A stretch of 64,000 nucleotides of DNA from Mercurialis annua. Taxonomy: Eukaryota; Streptophyta; Magnoliopsida; Malpighiales; Euphorbiaceae. The notes under the pieces were generated by a model. That model was not told the DNA's origin. It saw only the letters and a list, made by a program, of their open reading frames with translations, and ran no database searches. The position numbers were made by a program, and so were the translations under genes. Positions 34,983 to 47,700 of this stretch are shown here, piece by piece. Location: the NCBI RefSeq assembly GCF_937616625.2, contig NC_065573.1, positions 13,159,001 to 13,223,000 of the forward strand, written 5' to 3'. The stretch's first letter is position 1, and each line of letters opens with the position of its first letter.

Positions 34983-35435
34983 ATAACTGACAAAATCCAC
35001 AAACGTTTGATATTTTATTAGGATTGATCCTAAGTTAAAAACTCATAAAATTTCATAATCTATGGATATTTATGAATTCCAATAAATTATAATCATATTT
35101 TTTGAAATAATAAATGTTATAATAAAACGGTATGGATTCCAAAATATTTAATATATAATGTATCAAAAATAAAAATATTTACATATATAAGAAGTTTATG
35201 AGCATATTTTGGAAATAACAATTTATATAAATAAATAAAATTAAATAAATATTATATTTAAACTGAAAATTATTAAAAATAACAAAATTAAATCTAAATT
35301 TATATAAATATAAAAGACAAATTCAGAATATCTCATCTCAACATACTAAACAGTTGATATGATAAAGTGTTGGAAAGTAAACAAATCTAAAAAAGTAAAA
35401 GCTGGAAAATAGCATGTTGGAAGTAAGCATGCATG
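34983..35435. other. A/T-rich spacer
   Basis: Very A/T-rich, no gene or repeat boundary recognised. Confidence 0.5.
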
Positions 35436-35444
35436 ACGCGCATA

Positions 35445-37200
35445 GGCTTAATCCATTGGCGTGTACTTGCACTTTAGCGTTTTTGCATATAAGGTCCCTA
35501 CATTATATAACCTTTTCAATTAATCCTTCTTTTTTGAGTATCTATCTACACGATGTCCTTCTGTTAACTTCTGTTAACGCGTGTAAATCATAATTTGTTG
35601 ATGAGAATAACAAATACAGCCTTCAGTCCATGTTATTATTGTTTTGCCAAATAGACACGCCACCTCACAAAACTAATAGATCTAAACAAACAAACAAAAT
35701 GTTACTACAATTTATCTTATCCCTCTCGTTCATTGCAACACTATCTTCTTCTTCTTCTTCTCCACTCCACTACTCCTCATCCTCCATTAAAATCTCCATG
35801 GAAAAAATGTAGGACTCGAATGAATCGAGTGGCTCACCTGATCAGAGAAGCGACGATGATGAATAAGAAGGATGTTCTTTGCATAACACGTCATTAGACG
35901 AAGAGGATGACGAGGGTAAAATGGTCAAATCGTTTTTGAATTGTTCTTTTGTTGTTGTAAGTAAGGATGGATCTAAAGAAGAAGAACATGAAGATAATGG
36001 ATTTACGGATATGCAATTTTTATAAATGATACAAAACCGTCGGTGTCCAATGAACAATAATTTGTGCTCTCATTTTTCTTTATTTTCTAATTTTGTACTA
36101 ACATGTCTGTAGATCTTTTAAATTCATCGTCTTTTAGCAGAAATTGTGTGCTATTTACATTGGTTGGTTATTGACTCAAAACAATATCCAATATTTGAAA
36201 TTTTTATTAGTAGTGAAGTCTCTGTTTTTACTACTATCAATTCTATATCCGTTTTAAAGTTGAGTTTTTTTTTCTTTTAAATCAATTTTTTATAAATGGT
36301 TAATGATCGAAGTACTAATTCAAATGAGATCAGTAATGGAATAAGTTCATATAAAGCAGCTCTCTAATAATTTCTCATTTCAATATAATTCAACAACTCA
36401 GCTCTCTAATAATTTCTCATTTCAAAGTAATTCATACAAATCAGCTTTATGAAGGAATGTAGGAGTTAAAGAATATTTGGGTCTTTCAATAGAATTTGTT
36501 GTTTCAATGCGTAAATGATGAGTTATTTTCTAGCAAACAAAAATCTATATCATGCAGAAACCATTAGCTAAATTCTACTTGTTTTTTTTTTTGAAATATG
36601 AGCATCTGTTTCTTAATTAGCTGATCTGTGAATCAAAATCAAGTTGGCCCGACCTAAAGATAAAGTGGTGGGTTTGTGTTGGTTTTGTCTATGAAAAAGA
36701 ATTAGAGTGGAAAGGAAAGCTCCTAGAAATAATATTTAAGTACTTGGTCCATATTAGAGTGAATTGATCAAGATACACAAGCCAGTGCAGATAAGAATGA
36801 TTCCATCAGTTATGGAGATGGTGGTTGTTGGCAATTGTGCAATGGAGAAAAAATAAAATAATTTTACAAAAAAAAAGTAATGGAGAAGAAGAAAATGATG
36901 GTTGAAGTTGTTGTAAAGTGAGAAATAAAAAATTTAAAAAAGGAGAAGAAGACCCGATAAGAAGAACTAAAGAAGATCTTTTCTGCACATAAAATTCTGC
37001 CAAGTCATATGCCACATGTGTGTAGTTGCTGACATGTAAATGGTTGTTTTGAAAATTGTGACGGCGTTAACACTCTCTTTGACGAAAGGATATCGGGCTA
37101 ACGAGAATGAAAGTGGAGGGCTTTAATGAAGGGGTTATATAGTGCAGGGACCTTAAATGTAAAAACATTAAAGTGCATGGACACGCAAATGGATTAAGCC
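35445..37200. mobile_element. Second small MULE
   Basis: 1756 bp flanked by a perfect 9-bp duplication, ACGCGCATA (35436-35444, 37201-37209). Ends begin GGCTTAATCCATT in both directions and stay similar for roughly 100-140 bp. A roughly 45-bp tandem duplication containing CAGCTCTCTAATAATTTCTC lies at about 36358-36440. No transposase is present. It may carry a captured gene fragment (35699-36024). Confidence 0.92.
35699..36024 (+). pseudogene. Short secretory-type ORF inside the MULE, with in-frame stops
   Basis: The ATG at 35699 starts MLLQFILSLSFIATLSSSSS, a hydrophobic stretch typical of a signal peptide, and stops after 37 codons. The same frame continues past the TAG with an acidic, serine-rich region (SPDQRSDDDE, TSLDEEDDEGKMVKSF, SKEEEHEDNG). 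I do not recognise the family. It could be a gene fragment captured by the MULE or chance coding potential. Confidence 0.35.
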
Positions 37201-37209
37201 ACGCGCATA

Positions 37210-37569
37210 TGACTCAATCTGAACTGACATGTGACCAAGTAGCAATTACTCCTAAGAAAGCATCCCATTCTAGGGTTTCTATCATGTAACAGAAAAAGGT
37301 GGACTTTATTCCATTTACATGCACAACCTAAATTAGATGTATAAGTGAGATTAATTTTATTAATTTATCATCTTAAATGCCTATACAACCTCTAATTACA
37401 TATTCATAACATTCATAAGATTCTAGGTGATTTGTTAGTTTATAACTAAATTAACATGTTTATCTTGATTAATCATGTTAAAATGGATGTAGACATTACA
37501 TTCAAAGCGTTTAATTTACATGCCCATATACGGTTGATATACATATAAGATTAGGATTACTTTTAAACC
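37210..37569. other. Spacer
   Basis: No gene or defined repeat seen. Confidence 0.4.
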
Positions 37570-39083
37570 GATTTTATAAAGCGTTTGAAAGTTGTCCGTT
37601 GTCTATCTGTTTGTACAATCAAATTTAGGATTCAGTTAGAACACAAACGTTGCTCCTCTAGTCGATACGAGTCTTCAGGTCCAATCCAGTGTCGATTCCG
37701 AGTTCAAACGAACTGTGAATCTGTTCTAAAAGTTGTTGGTCTAGCGGGCTTGGGCTTCGAGGCCCATGATGACACGGTGGCCCATTGAATCTGATGTGGT
37801 AGGTGTTGTCTGGGATGGATCCGTAAAATAATAGAAATTGATCCTACAACTAATTACAAGTCCATGAGCTCAAACGAGCCTCAATTTTGAGCTCAAACGA
37901 GCCAGAAACACAAAAACAAAACTAAAACTATAATAAAAGATCTAGGAATGGTCTGCAACGAAGAACGTCAACGCTAGATGAATTGGCGGTATCAGAACAT
38001 CTTTGTGGCGTAAACGCCATAATGATGTTGCGCCAGTGCCACCTATTCCTGGTTCGGGGCATTTTTGGGAAGTACAGGATTCGCTCAAAAAACAGCAAAA
38101 CACGCGGTTAAGATTATGGAATTTTGTATGTCCAAAATATATGTGTAAAACGACTAAAAACATCCTAAAACATGTTTCTAGAACAAAATTCATGGCAAAC
38201 ATGGCGGTTATTGCAGGTATGACAGTTTATGACATATACATAAGAAATCAATAATCATGCATCCTACCAATTCGAAATTAAACAACATGCATACAAAAGA
38301 TAATAAATATGTGACAAAACTGAAATTGGGTTCTCAGAATTACTGTTACGAGTCCTTGGCTCATTTTCTGACAATCTAGATGTAGAATCCATCTCTTGAT
38401 CGAAGTACAGTAGTGTGCCTAATTGATTGAAGCATTCTAAGCTTGATTTGTTGCCTGGAATTAATTAAAGTTTGGTGTTTTGAGCCTGGTATAGTTTAGC
38501 CTAGGGTGTGTCAATTTAGAGTTTCTTTTCAATTTAGGGTTTATGTTTAATTGTGCGTGCCCTCTCTTCTCTAGGTTTCATAAAGTTTTTTTTATAGTGG
38601 TTACACTTAGGTTAGGGTTGTTAGTGTTTGAGTTAGATTCGAACTGTATGGTTAAGTTTTTATATTAGGTTCGATGTTTATCTTAGGTATTTATTTTATT
38701 AAATTCAGAATAGTTAATGTATGCCATGAAAAAGGCGGTAAAAAGTGTCTTTTGGTCCTTGAAGGTATCATCAAAAAGAGCTTCCAGGGCCACTAAGGTT
38801 GGGGTGTGGTCAATTTCATCCGCGAAATCTACAGATTGGCCCATAAATTTGTAAGGAATTGCAATTATTCCAATTTTTTGACTAACCTCTTTGGATTTTC
38901 ATGGCCTACTTACGGCTAATTATAATTTTATCCCTCAACTTTATCATTGCACACTAATCTAGCCGGCTTGAATTCAAACATGCGGATCGCTAGCTCATCA
39001 CTCGGACGAGTTTTTCTGGAAATCATCATTAGACGCTTCAGCCCCTTATCACTTTTTACCTATTCAGAAAATAGGTGTCTACA
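37570..39083 (-). mobile_element. Gypsy LTR fragment, same family as 51860-54302
   Basis: In minus orientation it begins TGTAGACACCTATTTT at 39083 and follows the LTR at 51860 through GTAAAAAGTGATAAGG and CCAAAGAG. A later shared block (CTCGGAATCGAC) lies near 37690. It covers roughly the first 1.5 kb of a 2.4-kb LTR; the rest is missing. It is more diverged than the other copy in the window. Confidence 0.7.
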
Positions 39084-39185
39084 ACCCTTATGCATCAATA
39101 TTAAAAAGAAGGTGTTTTTATGTCCTTTCTCATCATAATCTTGTTATTCAAAGTATTTGAGGCTAGGATTTTTATGGTTTAAGCA

Positions 39186-40440
39186 ATATGTGTGGGGAAT
39201 GAAAACAATTACAAGCTTTGATTTCAAATGGATGTCCTTACGCATATTATGTTCATTGTCTGGCGTATCGATTATAATTAGCCTTAGTTGCTGCATTAAA
39301 ATAACTTATTCTTATTCATCAATTTTTAACTAAATTGAACTCCATCATTAATATTATAGGAGTCGTGTAATTATAATTACCAACTTAAAGATTCTCACTA
39401 CTGTAAATATTTCTCATCGGCTAAAGATTGATGAAGTTGGTGCTTTGAAAGGGGCGGGGGGGGGGGGGGGGAGGGGTTGTGGGGTATCTGTTGGATTTCT
39501 CACTTGAAATCAATTTCTAATTTGATTAATATTACTGATGATGAAACTACACCTGCTCAACATAGAGATGCATATGCTGCATATGAGATGCTATCTTCTT
39601 TTGAATTTGTTTTCATTTTGCATCTTATGAGAAAAAACAATTAGAGATGTCTAATTTATTTTATCAAGTTTTACAACTCTAGTCTCAAGATATATTAAAT
39701 GCAATGAATCTTGTTTCATCTACTAACTTGCTTATTCAAAATTAGGAGAAGATGGACATCAAAAATTAGTTGTAATGACGAAATCTTTTTGTAAATTGTT
39801 AATATACATGTCCCAAATTTTAGTGTTCTTTATGTTGCACGACGAGGAAAGGCTCGCCATCAAGAAGATGATTTTACAATAGAATATCATTATAAAATTG
39901 ATATTTTTAATGCAGTGATCGACTCTTAATTATAAAAATCAAATAATAAGTTCAATGATCACACAATGAATTCGCTTATTATTTGTTTAGCTTTATATCC
40001 AAGAGAGATTCGCAAAATTGATGATATTTGTAAGTTAGTTCAAAAGTTCTATCCACGAGATTTTAAAGAACACGAGACGATGCAGTTAATTAATGTACAA
40101 TTTGAGCATTTTAATCATTTACTACTTTTTTTGATTTTGAATCATTATCAACTATTTATGTCTTGTGCCAATGGATATGAAAACTAGAAAATCAGAAATA
40201 TACCCTCTGGTTTATATAATTGGAGCTCTTATTCTCACGCTTCCAGTTTATACAGCTACTACAAAGTGTTTCTTTTCACCTATAAACAATGTCGAGACTA
40301 GGCTTCATAATAAGATGGAAGATGAATACCTTTCAGGTTGTTTTCTAGTGTGTATAGAAAAAAATTTGCAAAAATATTTGAAATAGATTCGATCATTGAC
40401 TACTTTTGCGATATGAAAGAGAGACATTCTGTATTTTAAT
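39186..40440 (+). pseudogene. hAT-type (TTF/DUF4371) transposase pseudogene
   Basis: Readable pieces in several frames follow the order of plant TTF-type zinc-finger hAT proteins: CPYAYYVHCLAYRL, LTKLNSIINI, then DAYAAYEMLSSFEFVFILHL, VARRGKARHQEDDFTIEYHY, IDDICKLVQKFYPRDF and a hAT dimerisation region EIYPLVYIIGALILTLPVYT ... RLHNKMEDEYLSGC. Many stops, shifts and a 16-G run at 39456-39471 show it is dead. No terminal repeats were found around it. Confidence 0.8.
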
Positions 40441-40486
40441 AATCTATATGAATTTTTGGACATTTATCAATTATTGGTTTTATATT

Positions 40487-40870
40487 GGGTTAATTACATA
40501 AAAAATCACAACCTTTGCACCTTGTTTCATTTTAATCACAACGTTTAAAAAGTGGCGAAAAAAACCATGACGTTTCATTTTTTCTCAAATCCATCACCGG
40601 TTTGAACTCCGGTGGTTTTTTGCTGACTGTACCGCCGGAGTCCCATGTGGCACGACAAGTAGGAGTCCACATGTGAAACTCACCGTTTCACATGTGGAAT
40701 GAGTCTCCTCAAAACGGCAGCGTTTTGAGTGATTTACTCACACAATCAAACGCTGTCGTTTGATTTCAGTAGACTAAAGAGCCCAACGAGGAACCCTAAA
40801 TCGATGAATTTTTCTCTTCTTTCCCTGAGTTCTTTATCAATTCAGCTTCTTAAACCCTAAAGCGTGTATC
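40487..40870 (+). repeat. MULE left terminal inverted repeat
   Basis: Matches 49215-49646 in inverse orientation, including CCGGTTTGAACTC and the sequence around AAAACGGCAGCGTTTTGAG. The right copy has a short extra segment in which GAGGAACCCTA is repeated. Confidence 0.88.
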
Positions 40871-40999
40871 GATGTTCTTCTTTTGTTTAAACCCTGCTTT
40901 GTATTTCGTTGTTCTTCCTTTCTTGTTGCCCTAATTTCTAAATCTCTGTTCCTAATCTTACTGTCGATTCATCTGTGAGAAAGTGAAAGATTATTGAAA

Positions 41000-41888
41000 A
41001 TGTCGGGGAACCCTGATTTTGCTGATGCAGAAAGTGGCGACAGTTTCAATAGTAGCTCGAGTATTCAACATGCTTGGTGGATTCCAAACAAAAGATGCAG
41101 ACACGAAATTGCAGCTCATGTATACACATCCTACTCTGTGAAGAACCCTGGCAGGAGATTTTACCGTTGTCGTTATCATCGGGTAATCTTTTTTTTCCGG
41201 GTTGGTTTTGAAAACCTATAAAATTGAAAACTTTTGGTAATGTGCCGTGGAAATTGATATTTTCGCTGTGGATTTTTTTTTATAAAGATGAATAACATAG
41301 AAATGTTTAACTTTTGGTGTGCTGTGGAAATTGATAACTTAGCTGTGATTTTTTTCAATAAAGATGAATAACATAGAAATGTTAAGGTTAAAAAAAGGGT
41401 TAGGTTTACTTGTCCTAATATGCATTTGTTAATGTCATAGAAAATTAGGACTACATATCTGATTATGATGTTAAACTTTGCCAATTAATTGCTTGATAGG
41501 AGGATGATTGTAAATACTTGAGTGGTATGATCCAGAGACCCCACAGCCTTATAAGTCAGCCATGATCAATATGATAACGAAGAGCAAAAATTTGGAGGTT
41601 CAACTGAATGAAAAAATTGAATTAGAGAGGCGAAGTAATGAAAAGGCAGAATCTGCTATGAGGGCTTCAAGAACTACTCAGACTCATCTCAGACAATACA
41701 CACAGACAGTGGCACAAATGAAAAGAGAAATGAATGAATTGCTTGTCGAGAAGAATCATTTTAAGGGGATAATCAAGAAATTTCAAGTTCTATGTTGGAT
41801 AGTTATGATGTGTGTGGTTATTCTACTTGCTATCTGCTTCAAATATGATATTGGCAAAGGCAATGGAAAATTCAAGAGTATTTCTTAA
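41000..41888 (+). CDS. GRF zinc-finger, coiled-coil, transmembrane protein (MULE accessory gene)
   Basis: Two exons, 41000-41182 and 41500-41888, joined by a GT-AG intron, about 190 residues. Exon 1 carries the first part of a GRF-type zinc finger (CRHEIAAHVYTSYSVKNPGR then RFYRC); exon 2 supplies DDCKYL and WYDPETPQPY, completing the C-H-C-C ligand set. A one-base deletion near 41525 shifts the frame between them. A predicted coiled coil follows (LEVQLNEKIELERRSNEKAE) and then a C-terminal hydrophobic segment, LCWIVMMCVVILLAICF. The architecture is like the uncharacterised At4g04775-like plant proteins. GRF fingers in other proteins bind single-stranded nucleic acid. Its place in the MULE, transcribed from the left TIR, suggests a mobility helper; that is inference. 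Confidence 0.7.
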
Positions 41889-42249
41889 CAACAATTGTCA
41901 TTAATCACTAATGTTTAGTTATGTTTAAGGTAGTTTGTAATGTCTTTTAAGTTACCTAAATTATGCCTAATATGGATGTTAAGTTTAAGCTAAGTGTAGT
42001 CACTAAACTGAGTTAAATCTTATGGCTATGTTCTGTTTTCAATTCAAGATCAGTTTGAAAGTTTAATTTATGTATTAAATGTATTTGAATTTTTCTGTGT
42101 TTAATGTACGTGTTGAAGATCTTCCTGAGTCTTGTGTATAAAAAGTTGTGTCGTTAGAAGTTTTATTGACAAAATTGTTGTGTGGTAATGTAGTTTTGGT
42201 TCTTTAAAGATAATTGCATTTGCTTCTGGTGCCATTTTGACAGGTATAT
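41889..42249 (+). other. 3' flank of the GRF gene
   Basis: A/T-rich non-coding sequence up to the solo LTR. TATAT at 42245-42249 is the target duplication. Confidence 0.5.
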
Positions 42250-44379
42250 TGTCACGACCCAATCTCAGGACCGAGACCGGCGCTAGGGAATGGGAGTGGT
42301 TGCTCCGAAACCCGTAGCAAGCCTAAAAACGTAAAAATAATTTTTCGCGAAACATAAACGTCATGCATGACATACATAAATACGTGTCATGCAGAAGCAC
42401 ACATGCCAGGCATACATATCCTCTGGCAGTCACAATATATATAACGCAGCAAGCGTAAAACGTTTAAAACTTTAAAACGTTAAAGTAATATTTACAAAAA
42501 ACTTCATATACAAGCTGACTGACAAAATACTTATCTACTACAGCTCTAAGAGTAAAGTACTGTTTCTTTACATAATCAAAAATACAGACTTCTGGAAGTA
42601 GGATAGAAGTCCGTTGCTTTAAGCGTCTTTATCCTGAAAGGAAATTTGTGAGGGGTCAGTATATTGGGATATACTGAGTGAGTTCATACATTTACTAATA
42701 AGTATTCAAATAAAACATAAAATCGTAATCAATCATATGCAACCAAGTACAGGATCCGATTGAAACCTTAATCCTCAAACATACTAATAATCAATCGATC
42801 AACCCAATCATAAATATCAATTGCGAGTCCAACTCGCTGGTGGCCCAGCCACTAGATACGGGGACTTCCAGGCTACACCGTAGCCGAGTTCACTCTCGTA
42901 TCGAAATCATAACCCAATCGTAAATTTCATATTAATCATCAGCTCCCAGCTGAGTTATATCAAAAACTGGTGATCACACAGTCCTATTGTCGCCCAATAG
43001 GTAGCACGTTCCATCGGATCAATACTGGTTTCAAATCAAACATATGCAATTCATAAAAAGAATTCGCATATAAAACATGCAATTCAAATATAAAGCAATA
43101 TAAAATAATTGCTTAAATAAATACTTTAAAAGCAAATCGTATAAACTCACTGAAAACGCTTATCCAAAAATACGTCGGGGCTTTAGAAACGTCAAGCTTC
43201 CCGAATTCCTGGTCCAGCTTCTTCTTGCCTCGCTGGATCTAAAACAATTTCAAAACATTTGACTCATTCAGAATCCTATTCTAAGATTGACTCTAGACTC
43301 AAGACTCGACACGTTCCACTTTCATTAGTCGTCGTGCTTCTCACGTATACTCCGATAAACGGTATCAAACTCGTTCACGGCTCGCAAATTACTTCTAATT
43401 CAATCTTCTTATAACCTCATTAGGTTAACTACTATTCGATTTCCGATTCAATACGTAAATTCCATTAATTCAATCGAGGTACGAAGATTCGGGGTGGTGC
43501 ACGATCGTGCAGGGAGGTACACGTTCGTGTACCTTGATGGTACACGTTCGTGTACCTTGGTACACGGTCGTGTACCACATGTTGGTTGTCGTGCACGATC
43601 CCCCGGAATCGATTTTCGGGGTTTCCGACCTGCTAAATACGTAAAAACCCTCCAAACTCAACCAAAACGCATATTCTAAGTTCAAAACGCTATATATCAA
43701 TCCTAAACTCGATAAAACGATAAAATCGTTTCGTGGCCTAAAACTTTGAATCGATATAACTCAAAATATAATCAACGAAACGGTAAAACGTCAAGCTTAC
43801 CGTGATTACCCGTCGAAATACGATCGTTTGGAGTTATAGAACGTCGGAAACGGACGAGAAACGAAAACCGCGCGACGAACCGTAAACCTTCGTCGAAGAA
43901 AATGAGAAAGGAGAAGAAGTTGAAGAGTGAAGGATCTGGATCCTTCAACTGAAGGAAATCTTATATATATATCCTGGCTAAAGTACGCTTTGCTCCTTGA
44001 AACTTTTCAAAAGTTTCAATTTAGTCCAAAACCTATTCAATTAATCTTTCTATCAACTCAAATACGTATTATTTATCTCCGAATAAATAATACTAACTTA
44101 AAATATAGATTTTCATCGAAAATCCTCCAATTTCTATTTTCGGGCTTAATTGGCTAATTTGCACTTTAGCCCCTAAACTTTTCAAAATTTACAATTTAGC
44201 CCCAAAATGTATCCACATCCAAATTTTCAAAATTAATTCCTTTAATCCCGCTAATTGACTCATTAAATTTTATTCTTAAATTTCCGATATAATTAAATTA
44301 AATTCTCCTTAATTTAATTTATCGGAAATCACGACACGTGGCACGACGTAATTATCTTAAAATATTTTGGGGTATTACA
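42250..44379 (-). mobile_element. Solo LTR, relative of the LARD family
   Basis: 2130 bp beginning TGTCACGACCC and ending GGGGTATTACA, with target duplication TATAT on both sides (42245-42249, 44380-44384). No interior remains, so LTR-LTR recombination has removed it. It is closest to the fragment at 1-1143 and shares termini and a hairpin cluster with the LARD LTRs. Confidence 0.93.
43497..43576. repeat. Hairpin cluster in the solo LTR
   Basis: Four inverted units with the same CACG..CGTG core as the LARD LTRs but different outer arms: TGCACGATCGTGCA, GGTACACGTTCGTGTACC twice, and GGTACACGGTCGTGTACC. Confidence 0.88.
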
Positions 44380-44752
44380 TATATGCAATGCAAATTTTTG
44401 CAAGAAATGTATTCTGGCATTTTCAAATAGACTGGAAGTACTTGCTTATATCACCTTTATCAACAAAAACAAAACAGATGGGAAATAGACTCTATATTGA
44501 ACCCATAAAATTAGTACCATCATTTACACAAATTTTGTGTCATAGCAATCTATAACTTTGGTATGCAAATCTATAACTTTGATGTGCCAACAGATGAGGC
44601 ATATAGTTCAGCAAACCAAAAAATTGACTATACAGTTAGTCAAAGGATGTGACAAAAAAGAGTATCACAAAATAAATGTCACAAATAACTTTACACCTTA
44701 AAGCTATTCACCTATAAATTTTCACATCCTCAAAAATCTTTCATCCTTAAAG
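44380..44752. other. 3' flank of the transposase gene
   Basis: A/T-rich sequence between the solo LTR and the transposase stop codon; no gene. Confidence 0.5.
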
Positions 44753-47700
44753 CTAGTTAGCTATACTTTCTTGTGAAGCGATAACCAAACCCCCTCGACT
44801 AGAACCTCTAAAAGCACCTCGACTGCCCCCTCGGCTAGAACCTCTGAAAGCACCTCGACTTCCCCCTCGGCTAGAACCTCTAAAAGCACCTCTGCTGCCC
44901 CCTGGATTACCACCTCTGCTGCCCCCTCGACTTGAGCTTGCAGCGGTTGGTCGAGCATAGGAAGGGCATGTCAGTGTGGAAGTTCCTTCAGTCGGTGTTG
45001 CTGCATGACTTCGCATTGTTGGACCACCCAAAAATTTTGCTCTTTTCTGGCCAGGAAACTATTCAAAATTAATAACAACATATCAATATAACAGCATATC
45101 AACCAACTATTACAATAAAAACACATTTATATATCAGCTATTCACAAAACAATAGCTGCTAAATTACTCTTTCATATCTATTTCCCGTTTCATCAATTGT
45201 ACAGGCTCCAAAACCTTCTCGAACCTGCAAATATAAACCATAATCACAAATTCAGATTGCACAATTACTCTACACGTACAACGGTTCAAAATCACAAATT
45301 CATTGCTCAGGCAAATTTGCTGCAACGTTTTCTTCAAAAACAATATCAAGCTGCTATGATGTACTCAGCAACAGCAGAAACATTATCAATTGTAGATTTT
45401 TTCTAAAGAATAAATAAATTCAGTATGCATGCCTCAATGGCACAACTGATGAAATGACTCCAAATGTAATTCTATAAATTCTCATAACAGCATTACACAA
45501 TAATTAATGACTTAAAGAACATTAAAAAATATAATTCAGTATGCATGCCTTAACGCATATCCTAGAGTCTATATTATTTTCCAACTCATGTTCTATGCAG
45601 AAATAAACCATAATCACGAAAAAATAGCTGCTAACATTTTCATTACCTTTCGAAGCTCCTTTTGTCTAACTCGTTTCTCAGCCGGAGTTAATGCTGGAGG
45701 TTTCTTGCTCGTAGATGGTTGTTGCTGGTCTATTCCTGTTGAACTACTCTTGCGTGGCCTGCCCCTTTTCACCTACAAAACAAATCTTGGAAATCAGATT
45801 ACATAAAAGCAACTACATATTATCATAACAAATAATAAAAACAAAAATTACCGGAAGCTTTTCTTGTCTTTGAAAAGATGAATTATGTCGTTCCTGGCAT
45901 GTCCTTTTATTATGACCATAAATATTGCATATTGTACATGTCATAAGGATGCCACGTTTTCCCAACCTTGAAGCATCATTATTTTCTTCCTCTGGCTTTC
46001 TTTTTCTCTTTTTCTTAGGCCTGCCTGGCATTTTCTTAAAGATTGGCGGTTTAATTGGATACCCTACTGCTGTCGGCCACATATTTTTACCATTCATAGG
46101 CTCCATCCCAAACTGGTATGCCCGCATATATCTTTCAATGGAGTAGTATTCATCGACAAAGGCAGCCGTATCGTTGTTCTTCCAATGTATGCTTGCACAC
46201 GCATGAGGACACGATATTCCAGTAAGCTGCCACGCTCTACAAGTACACGTCCAATTTATCATGTCAACCACAAACCCATCCTCCCCAATTGATATTTCAA
46301 ATTTATCATTCAATGCTGGCTTCACTGCACACAGTCTGCTTATGTATTTCAATTCTTTGAGCTTCTTCTTAATTCGAGGGCAAATAGAATCAGTCACACC
46401 GCTCATCTGGGTTAACTTGGTGTGCACTCTCTGCATTAAAGAACATCTGATGTCCTCAAGCATGTCAATGATATGTTTCCCTCTTGCCTTAACAATGTAG
46501 CCATTAAATGTTTCAGCTATATTGTTATCTATCATATCGGACTTAGGCCGCAGGCTAAGGAACAACTTACAGAGTCTTTCTCGCTCTCGTTTCTTAAAAT
46601 TGTTTCATGCTGCCTCATTTTCAGCTTCCATGTCCTTCAAAGCCTTGTCATGTGCAGCCTCATACGTGCTACGAGCAGCCCTCCAAAAAAATTTCTTCAA
46701 AGCTTCACCCTTAAAATCCTTTTTCCAGTTGCAATAAATATGCCTTGCACAGTTTCTATGCTCCCCGTGTGGAGCAAGCTTGTTTATGGCATTGATCAGT
46801 CCCTATTTTTAACAAAAGAGTCAGATTAACTAAATAGTAAAAGGGCAGTAAAAGAGCTTTCTCATACTTGATCTAGCTGAAATGTGTTTGGATAACATTG
46901 AAAAACTAAAAAAATCAAGTCATAAACAAAATACCTTTTGTTGATCACTGATGAAGCTCCATCCATTACCGTCTACAATACCCAACTCTTCGAACAATAT
47001 TTCGAGAAACCATGTCCAATATTGTTCATTCTCCGACTCGACGACTGCCCAACATATAGGGAACATTTGATTGTTCCCGTCTTTAGCAATGGCGGATAAC
47101 AATGCTCCCCGAAGAAAAGTTTTTAGAAAGCAGCCATCAAAGCCAATTATGGGCCTGCATCCCTTTGAAAAACCTTTCCTTAACCCACTAAAGCCAACAT
47201 AAAACGCTTTGAAAGTACTGTTCTCTCCAAGCAGAAATTCAAACCTACCATCCAGATCAGCTCTCATCAACTCTGCTTTATACGCCTGCAAGCCCGCATA
47301 ATGCTCTGTTACTGAACCTCTAAGCATTTGCAATGCGTAGTCCTTTGCTCTATAAGCTTTAGACTTCGTGATTTGCACACAATACTTATCAAGTATATCG
47401 TCAATCATCACTTGAGCAGTCATATTCGGATTCCTCCGAATTTTATCCAAGTACTCGGTGCCAATCCGCACATATGACGCTTGTCTATTCTCCATTGTCC
47501 TGTTACACGTGTGCCCGCTTTTAAGTGTTATGATGGTAAAGGAATTAGTTTTACGAACAGTCGTGCCATACAACTTCCACGAGCAATTAACCGCGCACTT
47601 CATTTCCAATTGATGCTTGTTGCTTCTGATATTCCTCAAGTTATAGCCATTTAAAATGGCCCACCTCCTTACGGCAGCCTTACACTCACATGCATCCTTA

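Noticed and set aside
44367..44555. 62-codon ORF on the plus strand
   Set aside because: It begins in the solo LTR and runs through an A/T-rich flank; no support.
46473..46829. Plus-strand ORFs across the transposase
   Set aside because: They are shadows of the minus-strand MURA-like exon, which has clear SWIM and DDE motifs.
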